From positions 47,201,001 to 47,265,000 of the forward strand of contig NC_091260.1 of the NCBI RefSeq assembly GCF_042477335.2: a DNA stretch of 64,000 bases, written 5' to 3'. The notes under the pieces are model-generated. The model worked only from the letters and a program-made list of their open reading frames with translations. It made no database searches and was not told the origin of the DNA. This document shows positions 46,376 to 57,420 of the stretch, piece after piece. Numbering within the stretch: the first letter of the stretch is position 1; each line of letters opens with the position of its first letter. Both the position numbers and the translations under genes were made by a program. Source of the stretch: Ovis canadensis (lineage: Eukaryota; Chordata; Mammalia; Artiodactyla; Bovidae).

Positions 46376-46914
46376 AAAACTAGGGTTTATATAGCATTTT
46401 CCAAACTGTTTCTACTTCTGTTTCCTTCATCTTAGATAAGTGTCTTACTACTGATGTAGCACTTTTGTGGCCCAGTGCCCATGCATCTTCCTGCAACTAC
46501 CTGTTCCTCATTTATGTTCTCTGGTATAAAAAATGTATGTAGTTTTCATAATTGGATTCATCATCAAATGATCCACTAGATGTTGAGAAGGAATATCTTA
46601 AGTGCTTAAACTGATTCGTATTAAGTATAAAGGGTTGACAGATTTAACCTCCTTATGAATATTTATGTGTAAAGCATCCCTTGAGCTTGTGTATTCTGAT
46701 GAGTGAAATGATGGAAGAGATAAGGATAGGTCTGAAGGGACCAGAGCTTAAAGCCTCTTGGCTCATAATGAAGGTGAAGACTGTAAGTCTGAAAGAAGGA
46801 GGAAGACTGTCTCCTCTGTTTTTCTAATCTCAGATTCTTTTCTCAGTTCCCTAAACTCTCCCTGCATCATCTCTCATACTAAGTATTTAGAAACATGCAA
46901 TAGCATTTAGTTCT
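46376..46914. other. Unassigned sequence
   Basis: No recognised repeat or gene. Confidence 0.45.
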
Positions 46915-46958
46915 AGAGGAGAAATTAGAAATCAGGCAGTCCAAATGCTTCACTTTTT

Positions 46959-47476
46959 TCTTTTTTAAATAGAGACATAATCAATATATAACCTTATATT
47001 CATTTTAGTTGTGTAGCATACTGATTTCTTTTGTTTATATTTCAGAATAACAGCTATAGTACAGTTAACATCCATCACCACACATAGTTACAAATATTTC
47101 TTTCTTGCCATGAGAATTTTTGGGATCTACTGTCTTAGCAGCTTTAAAATCTAGTATGTTGTTGTTGTTAAGCTGCTAAGCCGTGTTTGACTCTTTTGGT
47201 ACCCTATGGACTATAGCCTGCCAGCCTTCTCTGTCCATGGGATTTCCCAGGCAAGAATACTGGAGTGGATTGCCATTTCCTTCTCCAGGGGATCTTTGTG
47301 ACCCAGGGATTGAACCTGTGTCTCCTGCATTGGCAGGCAAGTTCTTTACCCAGAGTCACTTGGGAAGCCCAAAATATACAATACAGTATTTATTAATAGT
47401 CAAAATACTGTATATTACATCTTCAGCATTTATTTTATAACTAGAAATTTTACCTTTTGACCACCTTCACCCATTT
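46959..47476 (-). mobile_element. L1 3' end, minus strand, broken by a Bov-tA
   Basis: Reverse L1 3' UTR: 'aatagagacataatcaatat', 'taacatccatcaccacacat', then, after the SINE, 'aatactgtatattacatctt' and 'ttgaccaccttcaccc'. Confidence 0.78.
47168..47372 (-). mobile_element. Bov-tA SINE, minus strand, inside L1
   Basis: Reverse copy with (GTT)-type tail at the left, tRNA-like head at the right ('gggcttcccaagtgactc'). Confidence 0.88.
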
Positions 47477-47550
47477 CAAATACTTTATTTTACAGTCAAG
47501 AAAATTGAGGCCTAGATTGATTTGTTTATACTCCCAGGATATGTAACTCA

Positions 47551-47856
47551 GTGGAAAAAAAAAATGGCTCTCTTGAATTCAGTTGCTTTAATGTGGTCTG
47601 AATTTCCTGGGAGTTTTGAATCACTGTGCATGTGACTACATGTTCAGTTTCACTTATACAAATCTTTTCATAATTATAAGCAGGTTAAAAATAATGTTAT
47701 GGTTTGATCACTTCTCCATTTCTCTATTGGTCAGGTCACTATTATTATCCTCCCTTTGACAGTAGTGCTGTGGTTTTATATGAAAAATGTCATTTGGCTG
47801 CAGTTTTTAATGAACTTAAGACTTGGGGCTGCTTGAGATTATAATGAAGACATATA
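47551..47856. other. Unassigned sequence
   Basis: AT-rich, nothing recognised apart from a short A-tract at about 47558. Confidence 0.45.
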
Positions 47857-48141
47857 TCATTGGAAGGGCTCATGCTGAAGCTGAAGCTCTAATACTTTGG
47901 CCACCTGATGTGAAGAGCGGATTCATTGGGAAAGACCCTGCTGCTGGGAAAGATTGAAGGCAGGAGGAGAAAGGGGTGACAGAAAATGAAATGTTTGGGT
48001 GTCATCACCGACTCAATGGACATGAGTTTGCGCAAACTCTCCTCTCCTCATGTGGAGATAGTGAAGGACAGGGAAGCCTGGTGTGCTGTAGTCCATGGGG
48101 ATAGCAAAGAATCAGACATGAGTTAGTGACTGAACAACAAC
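47857..48141 (+). mobile_element. BovB LINE 3' end, plus strand
   Basis: The last 0.28 kb of an older BovB subfamily: 'tgaagctgaagctctaat', 'caggaggagaaaggggtg', ending in 'gtgactgaacaacaac'. A small insertion duplicates 'ctctcctctcctc' near 48040. Confidence 0.9.
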
Positions 48142-49460
48142 ATATCAAATGAAGTCAGGGTGAGTCTGAGAAAAGGTGAGTAGGGAAGAGGGAGATTCAG
48201 GGAATCCCCTGGAACTTGGCGGAGACGTCAGAGCAGAAGTGAGAGTTGTCAGGGATGCCATAGCCTTAGTGACGCCACATCAGAGCCTGAATTAGAAGTC
48301 AGGAGACTGCGCTTACATCTGGTGAGTAATGTCACCCTTCTGAACCTTGGTGCACTTTTCTGCATCATAAGTGGGTTGGACTAGGTGATTTCAGCTGTCA
48401 CCTGTTCTATGACTAGAAGGGGTTTATCTAGGAAAAGAGGCCACCTTTGAAGTGACCTTTGCCACCTAGAGCCATGGCAGAGATGATGTGATGTATCTCA
48501 GTTCCAGATATACCAGTCCTTCATCCCGTCAGCTGAGAGGCTGTGCTATGAAATTTTGAACCTGCCTTTGCATCTCAGCTGAATGCACCCATCTTAGGCT
48601 CTGGGATGAGAAGAAGACCTTCTGGGTGTGAATGAGAAGACTCTAGGAGCTCTTACAGACAGGATGGAAAAATTCTTTACAGAATCCAACCTACAGTAGC
48701 TACAGCAGCTCAAAAAAAAAAAAAAGCTCCTTGAAGCACTTTGAAAATAATGATATGCTAAGTTTGGACTTGTTCACAGTGAGTATGATTTTCCATCAGA
48801 TGACCACTGGAATGACTTCATGGACCACTCATTGGTATTTGGTGACGGCACATAAAAGACAGTCAGTTTAGAGAATATTTTAAAAATGGGGCTTCTCCAT
48901 ACCTAATGCAAAAGGAATGAGGTCAGCCCCAAAATATGACCTATTTTTCAGAAATATGTCTAAATTATGGGGAGAGGGCATTAAAAAAGGTGCAATGACA
49001 GAGGGTTGGTAGGTAAAATTTTGTGACCCGAATTCTTAAGAACAGTATGTCTGCATTTTAGATATTTCATCTCATTTTCAGTACACATTTCCAGCTTTAC
49101 TTTTGTTCAGAAAATTTAGTTGCTGAAAAGATAGAGTTATTCGTCCATGAAATTGAATACAGGCTGATAAGTAGTCCTAAAAGATAACAAAATATGCCTG
49201 TAATAGTTGGCTTCTTTCAATTCTTTTGCTTTGCACTGTGGTGAACTATATACAGGGAGGCCAAACACATTTTTCCTCAAAGTTGGTTTTGCCTCAGCCA
49301 GACCCCATGCTGGGGTGTACTCAGGGAAAGTCTTTCCATTTTAATGAAAGAAAATTATCTTCTTACTGGGAAGATGAAAGAAAATACATGAGATCTGATT
49401 TAGAAGAAATCGTGTCAGACTGGTTCCCAGAGGGTGAGGTTCCGGTTTGAGTTCCCTAGA
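48142..49460. other. Unassigned sequence with MIR-like part
   Basis: About 48290-48420 follows plus-strand MIR/MIR3 order ('gagtaatgtcacccttctg', 'aagtgggttggactaggtg'). A run of about 15 A lies at 48712-48725. The 74-codon frame at 49226-49450 has no family resemblance. Confidence 0.45.
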
Positions 49461-49560
49461 CTGGCTCTGTGACTTTGGACAGATCCCTGAGTCTTTGGGG
49501 TCTCAAATCCTCATGTGGAAAATGAGAGCTGGAGTGAGTGAACTTTTAAGTGTCCCTGAG
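49461..49560 (+). repeat. MIR SINE fragment, plus strand
   Basis: 'ggctctgtgactttggacag', 'aaatcctcatgtggaaaatg' follow MIR order. Confidence 0.5.
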
Positions 49561-49581
49561 TGCCAACATTTTGTGTCTGTG

Positions 49582-49647
49582 CATTCCAAAGTCCAGTGTT
49601 AGTGACATTAACATTAACATTCCAAAGTCCAGTGTTAGTGACATTAA
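49582..49647. repeat. Tandem duplication, period 36 bp
   Basis: A 30-base block that starts 'cattccaaagtccagtg' and ends 'tagtgacattaa' occurs at 49582-49611 and 49618-49647 without mismatch. A recent local duplication. Confidence 0.9.
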
Positions 49648-49689
49648 TTAATGCCCTGGTACAGATTAGTCACACGGATGCTGTCTCCA

Positions 49690-49925
49690 TTTACATTGTT
49701 AATACTTACAGCTAACACTGAGTAATTACTTCCTTGCTGCCAGCTCCTTTCTGAATGCATGGGCCTATCTCAGTTACTTTCACAATAGCTGTAAGCAATG
49801 GGTGTTATCTCTGTTTCATCGATGAGGAATTTGAGGCTGAGGATCAGGTAACAAGTAAAGAAGCTGATGTTCAAATCCAGTCTGTCCAACCCCAGATCTC
49901 ATGCCTTAACCTAGGTACTCTATAC
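49690..49925 (-). repeat. MIR SINE, minus strand
   Basis: Long reverse MIR: 'cagttactttcacaatagct', 'gttatctctgtttcatcgat', 'gaggaatttgaggctgagg', 'ggtaacaagtaaagaagc'. Confidence 0.65.
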
Positions 49926-50221
49926 AATACAAAGTTGGCACCTTTATGAATTTTGAGAATATCTCCTAGGGACATAATTTTAATGTGCAGAATATAGTTC
50001 TAAACAGATTTCAACTAGATATTTTTTGTTAACTTAGGTAGTTTATTTCTGGTTACGAGAATAGGTGATTTATATAATTGTTATTATTTTTAAAGGGATC
50101 TGTGTGGGTAAAGCCATTTTTATAACACTTGATAGTTTCTAAGAGCCAGAAAATCTCAGTTTAGGTGTCAGAGTTCACTTTTTCTAGGAAATTGCCACCT
50201 TCCCCTCCCCAGTTTGAGAAA
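49926..50221. other. Unassigned sequence
   Basis: Nothing recognised. Confidence 0.45.
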
Positions 50222-50967
50222 CCAAAAAGCCTCTTGATGAAAGTGAAAGAAGAGAGTGAAAAAGTTGGCTTAACGCTCAACATTCAGAAAACAAAGATCA
50301 TGGCATCTGGTCCCATCACTTCATGGGAAATAGATGGGGAAACAGGGGAAACAGTGTCAGACTTTATTTTGGGGCTCCAGAATCACTGCAGATGGTGATT
50401 GCAGCCATGAAATTAAAAGACACTTATTCCTTGGAAGGAAAGTTATGACCCACCTAGATAGCATATTGAAAAGCAGAGACATTACTTTGCCAACAAAGGT
50501 CCGTCTAGTCAAGGCTATGGTTTTTCCTGTGGTCATGTATGGTTGTGAGAGTTGGACTGTGAAGAAGGCTGAGCACCGAAGAATTGATGCTTTTGAGCTG
50601 TGGTATTGGAGAAGACTTTTGAGAGTCCTTTGGACTGCAAGGAGATCTAACCAGCCATTCTGAAGGAGATCAGCCCTGGGATTGCTTTGGAAGGAATGAT
50701 GCTAAAGCTGAAAGTCCAGTACTCTGGCCACCTCATGCGAAGAGTTGACTCATTGGAAAAGACTTTGATGCTTGGAGGGATTGGGGGCAGGAGGAGAAGG
50801 TGACGACAGAGGATGAGATGGCTGGATGGCATCACTGACTCGATGGACATGAGTCTGAGTGAACTCCAGGAGTTGGTGATGGACAGCAAGGCCTGGTGCG
50901 CTGCGATTCAGGGGGTCGCAAAGAGTCGGACACCACTGAGCGACTGAACTGAACTGAACTGAACTGA
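50222..50967 (+). mobile_element. BovB LINE 3' fragment, plus strand
   Basis: Begins just after the RT catalytic motif ('aaaaagcctcttgatgaaag') and ends in a repeated 'gaactgaact'. A one-base loss near 50370 shifts the frame between two open parts (50165-50398 and 50334-50663). 5' truncated. Confidence 0.92.
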
Positions 50968-51182
50968 GATCCCAAGAGGTGTCTAGTACTCAGTCAGATA
51001 TGTCCACATAGCTTTAATGAGGGTTTGGGAGATGAAAGACATGTGAGCAACCACCATCATCCTCATGCACATGTCTGTGAAAGGGTAGGTGTGATCCGAA
51101 TGACATGCAGCTTTACGATGTCAGTTCTCTGGGCTAAGGTAGAGATAACAACTTAACTTTAGAGGAGTTGGGTAAATTATTC
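50968..51182. other. Unassigned sequence
   Basis: Nothing recognised. Confidence 0.45.
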
Positions 51183-54100
51183 TTTTTTTCCTAGCTTTAT
51201 TAGATGGGGTGTAATTGACAAATAGAAATTGTGTGTTTTTAAGATGTACAACTTGATGTTTTGATATATGTCTACATTACAAAATGATCCCTACCATCAA
51301 GCTAGCTAACATATCTGTCCTTTTACGGTTACCATTTTTTGTTGTTGTTGTTTGTTTCTTACTCTTGTCATCATGCTGCGTGTTAGATCTCCAGAAACTA
51401 TTGATCTTGCATAACTGAAACTTTCTACCATTAACCAACATCTCCATTCCCCTACCACCCAGGCCCTGAAATCAACATTGTACTCTCTGCCTCTATTAGT
51501 ATGACCTTTATGATTCTAAATATAAGTGAGATCGTGCAATGGTCTTTCTGTGTCTGGCTTATTTTATTTATGTCTTCTTGTAAAGGCTGAATTATAAAAC
51601 ATCTTTTTTTCTCGATCCATTCATCCATCAGTGACACTTAGGTTTTTCCCATATCTTGGCTATTGTGAATAACACCACAATAAACATTCATTTTAAAATA
51701 TCTCTACAAGACACTGATTTCATTTCCTTTGAATATATACCCAGAAGTGCAACTGTTGGATTATATGGTCGTTCTTTTAATTTTTTGAGAAACTTCTATA
51801 GTGTTTTCCAAAGACTGTACAAATTTGTATTCCTCATTAATGGTATATAGGTGTTCCCATTTCTCCACATCTTCAACACTGCTTGTTATGTTTTGTCTTT
51901 TGATAATAGCCATCCTAAGAGGCCATTTGTATGTTTTCTTTTGCGAAATAGTCAGGTCTTTAACCCTTTTTTAATGGCATTATTTTTTTCTTATTGAGTT
52001 GTAGAAATTCCTTATATATTTTGGATATTAACCCCTTATGGGACATAGAGTTTGAAAATATTTTCTCCCATTTTGTATGTTTCCCTTTCTGTTGATTTTT
52101 TTTTTTTTTGCAGTGCAGAAGCTTTTTGTTTCATGCAGTTTCACTTGTCTATTTTTGTTTTTGTTGCCCATTCTTTTGATGTTATAGCCAAAAAATCATT
52201 GCACAGACCAATATCAAGAAATTATTCCCTGTGTTTTATTCTAGAAATTTTAGTTTCAAGTCTTACATTTAAAGTATTTAATCCATTTTGCCTTGATTTT
52301 TGTGTATAGATTGAGATGAGTCCAGTTTTATTCTTCTGCAAGTGGGTATCCAGTTTTCCCAGTACTACGCATTGAACATTGTTTACATACATTACCACTA
52401 TATCAGTTCAGTTCAGTTCAGTCGCTCAGTCGTGTCCGACTCTTTGCGACCTCATGAATCACAATGCACCAGGCCTCCCTGTCCATCACTAACTCCCGGA
52501 GTTCACTCAGACTCACATCTATCGAGTCAGTGATGTCATCCAGCCATCTCATCCTCGGTCGTCCCCTTCTCCTCCTGCCCCCAATCCCTCCAAGCATCAG
52601 AGTCTTTTCCGATGAGTCAACTCTTCGCATGAGGTGGCCAAAGTACTGGACTTTCAGCTTTAGCATCATTCCTTCCAAAGCAATCCCAGGGCTGATCTCC
52701 TTCAGAATGGCTGGTTGGATCTCCTTGTAGTCCAAGGGACTCTCAAGAGTCTTCTCCAACACCACAGCTCAAAAGCATCAATTCTTTGGCACTCAGCCTT
52801 CTTCACAGTGCAACTCTCTCATCCATACATGACCACAGGAAAAACCATAGCCTTGACTAGACAGACCTTAGTCGGCAAAGTAATGCCTCTGCTTTTAAAT
52901 ATGCTGTCTAGGTTGGTCATAACTTTCCTTCCAAGGAATAAGTGTCTTTTAATTTCATGGCTGCAATCACCATCTGCAGTGATTTTGGAGCCCCCCAAAA
53001 TAAAGTCTGACACTGTTTCCCCATCTATTTCCCATGAAGTGATGGGACCGGATGCCATGATCTTCATTTTCTGAACGCTGAGCTTTAAGCCAACTTTTTC
53101 ACTCTCCACTTTCACTTTCATCAAGAGGCTTTTGAGTTCCTCTTCACTTTTTGCCATAAGGGTGGTATCATCTGCATATCTGAGGTTATTGATATTTCTC
53201 CCGGCAATGTACATACATACAATTGTATATTTTTCATACTGTACTATTGTAGAATATTGATTGACTGTAAGTGAAATGCATTCATTTCTGGGCTCTCTAT
53301 TTCATTGGTCTATATGCCTGTCTAAATGTCAGTGCCATGGTGTTTTGATCGTTTTAGCTTTGTAATATGTTTTAAAATTGGGACGTGTGATGACTCCATC
53401 TTTGTTCTTCTTGCTTGAGATTGTGCCTCTTTAGGGTATTTTGAGGTTGCATGTGAGTTTTAGAGTTGCTTTTCCTATTTCTGTGAAGATTGCTATTGTG
53501 GTTTTAATAGGCATCACATTAACTCTGTAGATCACTTTAGGTATTATAGCCATTTTAACAGTATTAGTTGTTCCAGTCTGTGAACATGGGATGTTTTCCC
53601 ATTTGTCTTTGCCTAAGTTTATTCTTATGTACTTTCTTCTTTTGTTTCTGTTGTAAATGGGATATTTTTATTATTTTTCCTTTCAGTTAGTTTAGTTTTA
53701 TATATAGGAACATCACTAACTTTTTATGTTGATTTTCTATACTGAAACTACTGAATTTATTTGTTAGCGCTAACAGTTTTTCTGTTGCATATTTAGTTTT
53801 CTACGCATATCATGTCATCTGCAAACAGATAAATTTACTTTTCCTTTCAAGTCTGAATGCTTTTTATTTCTTTTCCTTGTCTAATGGCTCTGGCCAGGAC
53901 TTCCATTACTATGTTAAATAAAGTGGAAAGAGTGGCTATCCTTGCCTTATACTAAATGTGAGAGGAAAACCTTTGTTTTCCCTCATTAATTATGATGTTA
54001 GCTGTGGGTTTTTCATATATGCTCTTTTTTTGGTGTTAAGTTTCTTATACACTTGTTTTGAGAGTTTTTGAATGATTAGATTTGAATTTCGTCAAAATCT

Positions 54101-54885
54101 TTTTCTGCATCTATTTGAGGTGATCATGAGGTTTCTAGCCTTCATTGTATTAATGTAGCATATGCTGTTGAGTGATTTGCCTGTGTTGAACTATCCTTGC
54201 ATCTTGGGAATAAATTCCATTTGGTCATGAGATATAGTCCTTTTAATGTGCTGTTGAATTCAATTTGCTAGTGTTTTATTGAGTATTTTTGCATCTGTGT
54301 TCACTAGGGATATTGGCGTATAGTTTTCTTTTATTGTGATATCTTTCACTTTGTTATAAGGATGATGCTGGCCTCATAAAATGAGTTTGGAAGTATTCCC
54401 CCCCCCCCACTTTTTTTGGAAGAGTTTGAGAAGAACTGGTATTAACTCTTTGCATGCTTGTAGAATTCACCTGTAAAGCCCTAGTCTGAAGCTTTTCTTT
54501 TTTGGGAGGATTTTGATTGCTAATTCAATCCCCTTTTCCCCTTTTGATCTAGTCAGGATTTCTATTTCTTTTTAATTTAGTTTTCATGGGTTGTATGGTT
54601 CTAGGAATTTGTCTGTTTCATCTGTCCACTTTGTTGGAGTATAATTTTTCAAAATAGTACCTTTTGATCATTTTTATTTGAGGTATCTGTTGTAATGTTG
54701 TCTCTTTTATTTCTGATTTTATTTGAGTATTCTCTCTTTTTCTGGGTGTAGCCAAGGGTGTGTCAATTTTGCTTAGGTTTCAAATTCCAACTCTTGGTTT
54801 TAAATTTTTTATATTGTTTTTCTATTCTCTATTTTACTTATTTCTGCTCTAATCTTTACTGTTTCCTTCCTTCTGCTAACTTAGG
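51183..54885 (-). mobile_element. L1 (L1MA-like), minus strand, 2.9 kb, broken by a BovB
   Basis: Reverse L1 3' UTR and ORF2 in order: 'ctttattagatggggtgtaa', 'ctaccatcaagctagctaac', 'tattgtgaataacaccacaa', then after the BovB (52403-53207) 'gggctctctatttcattgg', the RT FADD site in reverse ('catgtcatctgcaaacag', about 53810) and 'ttgcatctgtgttcactagg'-type text. A poly-C run lies at about 54398-54407. ORF2 is broken throughout. Confidence 0.85.
52403..53207 (-). mobile_element. BovB LINE 3' fragment with YADD, minus strand, inside L1
   Basis: From the BovB 3' end ('tcagttcagttcagttcag') to 'gatatttctcccggcaatg'. The minus strand encodes [17 protein letters not shown] at the right edge and the C-terminal arginine-rich segment at the left, with one break near 52765-52819. 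Looks relatively young. Confidence 0.93.
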
Positions 54886-54953
54886 CTTGGGAGCCTGGTG
54901 GGCTTCCGTCTATGGGGTTGAGCAGAATCGGACACGACTGAAGTGACTTAGCA
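54886..54953 (+). mobile_element. Bov-A2 3' end fragment
   Basis: 'gggagcctggtgggcttccg' to 'gaagtgacttagcag'. A 5'-truncated copy in L1-like flanks. Confidence 0.85.
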
Positions 54954-55138
54954 GTCCCCCATTACTAGTACTGTTTTATACAGCCTGTGTTCAAAATTTT
55001 GATATTATTTGCTCACTCTTTCTTCTTATACTTCAGAATTTCTTTCTGTATGATTTTCCCTGTTCTTGAAATATATCCTTTAACCAGAAACTGTTAGAGG
55101 ACAATACTCAGGTTTATATTTGCTTGAAAATGTTTTTA
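54954..55138. other. Unassigned sequence
   Basis: Nothing recognised. Confidence 0.4.
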
Positions 55139-55343
55139 TGTCGTGCTCATTCTGCCATGTGAGGATACATTGAGAAATCACCAGTCTATAGCCCCAAATG
55201 AGGGCCCTCACCAGATCCTGATCATATTGGCACCCTCACGTTGGACTCCCAACTGCTAGAGCTGTGAGAAATAAAAGTCTCTCATTTTCAAGCTATCCAG
55301 CCTATGGTAATTAGTTATAGCAGCCTGAACAGACTAAGTCAAC
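55139..55343 (+). mobile_element. MaLR LTR 3' part (MLT1/MST-like)
   Basis: 'ctcattctgccatgtgagg', 'ctcacgttggactcccaact', 'agagctgtgagaaataaaag' and 'gttatagcagcctgaacag' follow the 3' half of MaLR LTRs, including the AATAAA-type signal. Non-coding. Confidence 0.65.
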
Positions 55344-56399
55344 ACTTGATCCTTTTGTCAACAGAATGAATGATGAAAATTCAGGAGGAGGAAGATGGAT
55401 CGGTTGTTCCTTCTGAGAACTCTCAGTCTGGCACAGAGAGGAGACACATATTGGCCTGGTTTGCCGTGAAACTTCTTTCTGTTGACGGCACTACTTTGGT
55501 TTTCTATAGAAGTACCTCTCCTCTGCAATCTGATCTTAGGCTGATAATACAACTCCCTCAATGCCTGCTATCCAGTGGCAGAAGAGAGCAAGGTTGTGGT
55601 ATCAGCAAGACTGATTTTCATGCCAAGGTGTCCATTAATTTTAAACCTCTGGTGACCTTGGGTGGTGTCTGGGTGGTAAAACTGAGTTGTTTACAGAATT
55701 GCAGTGATAATGATCACAGCATCTGCTTGGGAGCTCATCAGTACCTACACAGACTTTATTACATTTTTATGATTTATCATCATGACCACAGAAGTTCAAG
55801 GAAAGGGGGAGTCCAGGGAAATTTCCTGAGGGCTCCGGTCTCTAGTCCTCCTTTAAGTGGACAGCCATGCTCTCAATATTGTGGTATAATAATTGCATTA
55901 GATTCCTTTTGTTTCATAAGTTCCCGCAAGTAAAACCAAGCTGTGAGTTGGAAGACTCCTTTCATCACACATCTTTGTAGTGGTAGACTTATTGACATGA
56001 GGGGTCTTGTGAAAGCCTCATTTTAGTGGCTTGTCTGATCCGCTCATGTTATTACCCAAGTAGAAAGTGGCATAGCTTGAGTTTATATGCAGGTCCTCCA
56101 ACTGCAGTTCTAGTCATCTTTCCATGTCAACACAGGTTGGTTGGGCTTTTTTGCCCTAATTTTTGACGATGCTCTAGCTACTAGGGGTGAGCATCACAGA
56201 TCTTGACCTCACAGTTCCTGTAGGGTGGACGCAGCCATTGATCTGAGTCACCGTCCTTTGCATTGGTGTCAATGAGAATGCCACCTTTCAAATGCTGCTG
56301 CCCTGATATCTTCAGTTCTCTGATGGCTCTTTGTTAATGTATATTAATTTTAATGGTTCAAGTCCATCAGGTTGACAGGTTGATTTTAATTCTGAGAAA
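55344..56399. other. Unassigned sequence with a 187-codon open frame
   Basis: The frame 55370-55933 (+) is the longest outside repeats. It has no recognisable domain, signal peptide or family motif, a poor start context, and no flanking splice signal that I trust. With six frames over 64 kb, one such frame by chance is plausible, so I do not call a gene. Confidence 0.4.
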
Positions 56400-56515
56400 G
56401 AAGTCAGGAAACCTGGGCCTTTCCAGGTAACTGACAGGGCCCTCTTGTGTGATTCTGGAAAGGTTGTTTAAATCCTTTAAGGTTGCTTTTCTCATCTGTC
56501 TGAAGGAGGAGACCT
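56400..56515 (+). repeat. MIR SINE fragment, plus strand
   Basis: 'cctcttgtgtgattctgg', 'aggttgcttttctcatctg' follow MIR order. Confidence 0.5.
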
Positions 56516-56779
56516 CGATGAAAGATTTTTAATTATAAGAACTCTTTTTTCCCGCAAGATGAAATCTGGCATAGAATTTGGTAAATCAAACTGATACAAC
56601 TCAGTTTGCTCAGGTTGAAGTTGGGGCCCAGAGCGTTGCCTTCTTGGCCTCCCTATTTCTCCCATAAGTGGCTCCTGAAACACTGATGCAGATGAAGCAG
56701 ACGATTGTCAAATTGCTCCACGGCTTTTCTTACTGCTTTCTGCCCAAGACTGGAGATTTTGAACTCTGCATCATTTGCA
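56516..56779. other. Unassigned sequence
   Basis: Nothing recognised. Confidence 0.4.
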
Positions 56780-57015
56780 GGGGGCCTGACCCTGGAGCTG
56801 GATGCCTGACTTTGAATCCCAGCCCTACTTCCTGATTGGCCAGGTCACCTTTAGCCAATCACTTCGTCTCCATGCATCTGTTTCTGCATCTTTAAATAAA
56901 GATAATAATAGTACTTGCTTTACAGGGTTGTTGTGAAGATGAAAATAGTTCACATATGCAAAACATTTAGAACAGTGGCTGGCCCTGTATAAATGGCAGT
57001 TATTATTCTTATCAT
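56780..57015 (+). repeat. MIR SINE, nearly full length, plus strand
   Basis: Clear MIR: 'gcctgactttgaatcccagc', 'tagccaatcacttcgtctcc', 'ctgcatctttaaataaagat', 'cagggttgttgtgaagatg', 'agaacagtggctggccctg'. The best MIR copy in the window. Confidence 0.85.
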
Positions 57016-57104
57016 CTCCAGAATCTAGCTGGGCTTTATAGGGAGTGGAAACTTAATAGTGACCATTAATTAACTGGTTTCTGCAGACCTGGGATAGCTT
57101 TCAG

Positions 57105-57292
57105 TTATCATGTGGTCCAATGTCTCATACATTTGCCTTTCTGGAGGCTTTCCTGGGTCATCTGTTAAAATGCAGATTCCTAGACCTCACTGTAAGACTT
57201 ACTGAACCAGTCTCCAGGGAAGCAGGATGGAAATCTGTAATTTTAACAAGTGCCCTGTGAGATATTTATAGACAAGTTGAGAAATACTGTGG
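57105..57292 (+). mobile_element. MER5-type MITE, plus strand
   Basis: 'aaaatgcagattcctagacc', 'gtaattttaacaagtgccct' and 'gttgagaaatactgtgg' match the MER5 interior and right terminal repeat. Non-coding. Confidence 0.6.
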
Positions 57293-57296
57293 TGTT

Positions 57297-57420
57297 CAAC
57301 TCATTTCATGGATTAGAAACCTGCATGCATGGGAGGAGAAACCACTGGCTCAAGTTCAGAGTTAGTGGTGGAACTGGGACTAGAACCCAGGTCCCTATCC
57401 CTGATCCAGGGTTATTCTCG
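57297..57420 (-). repeat. MIR SINE, minus strand
   Basis: 'cactggctcaagttcagagt', 'ggaactgggactagaaccca' and 'ggtccctatccctgatcc' follow reverse MIR order. Confidence 0.65.

Larger units (their letters stand above)
46915..47550 (-). repeat. MIR-type SINE in reverse, split by an L1
   Basis: 'gaaattagaaatcaggcagt' and 'ccaaatgcttcact' (to 46958) join across the L1 to 'ttattttacagtcaagaaaa' and 'ttgaggcctagattg' (from 47477), the usual reverse MIR order. caaatgcttcact and caaatactttatt are the diverged target copies. Confidence 0.55.
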
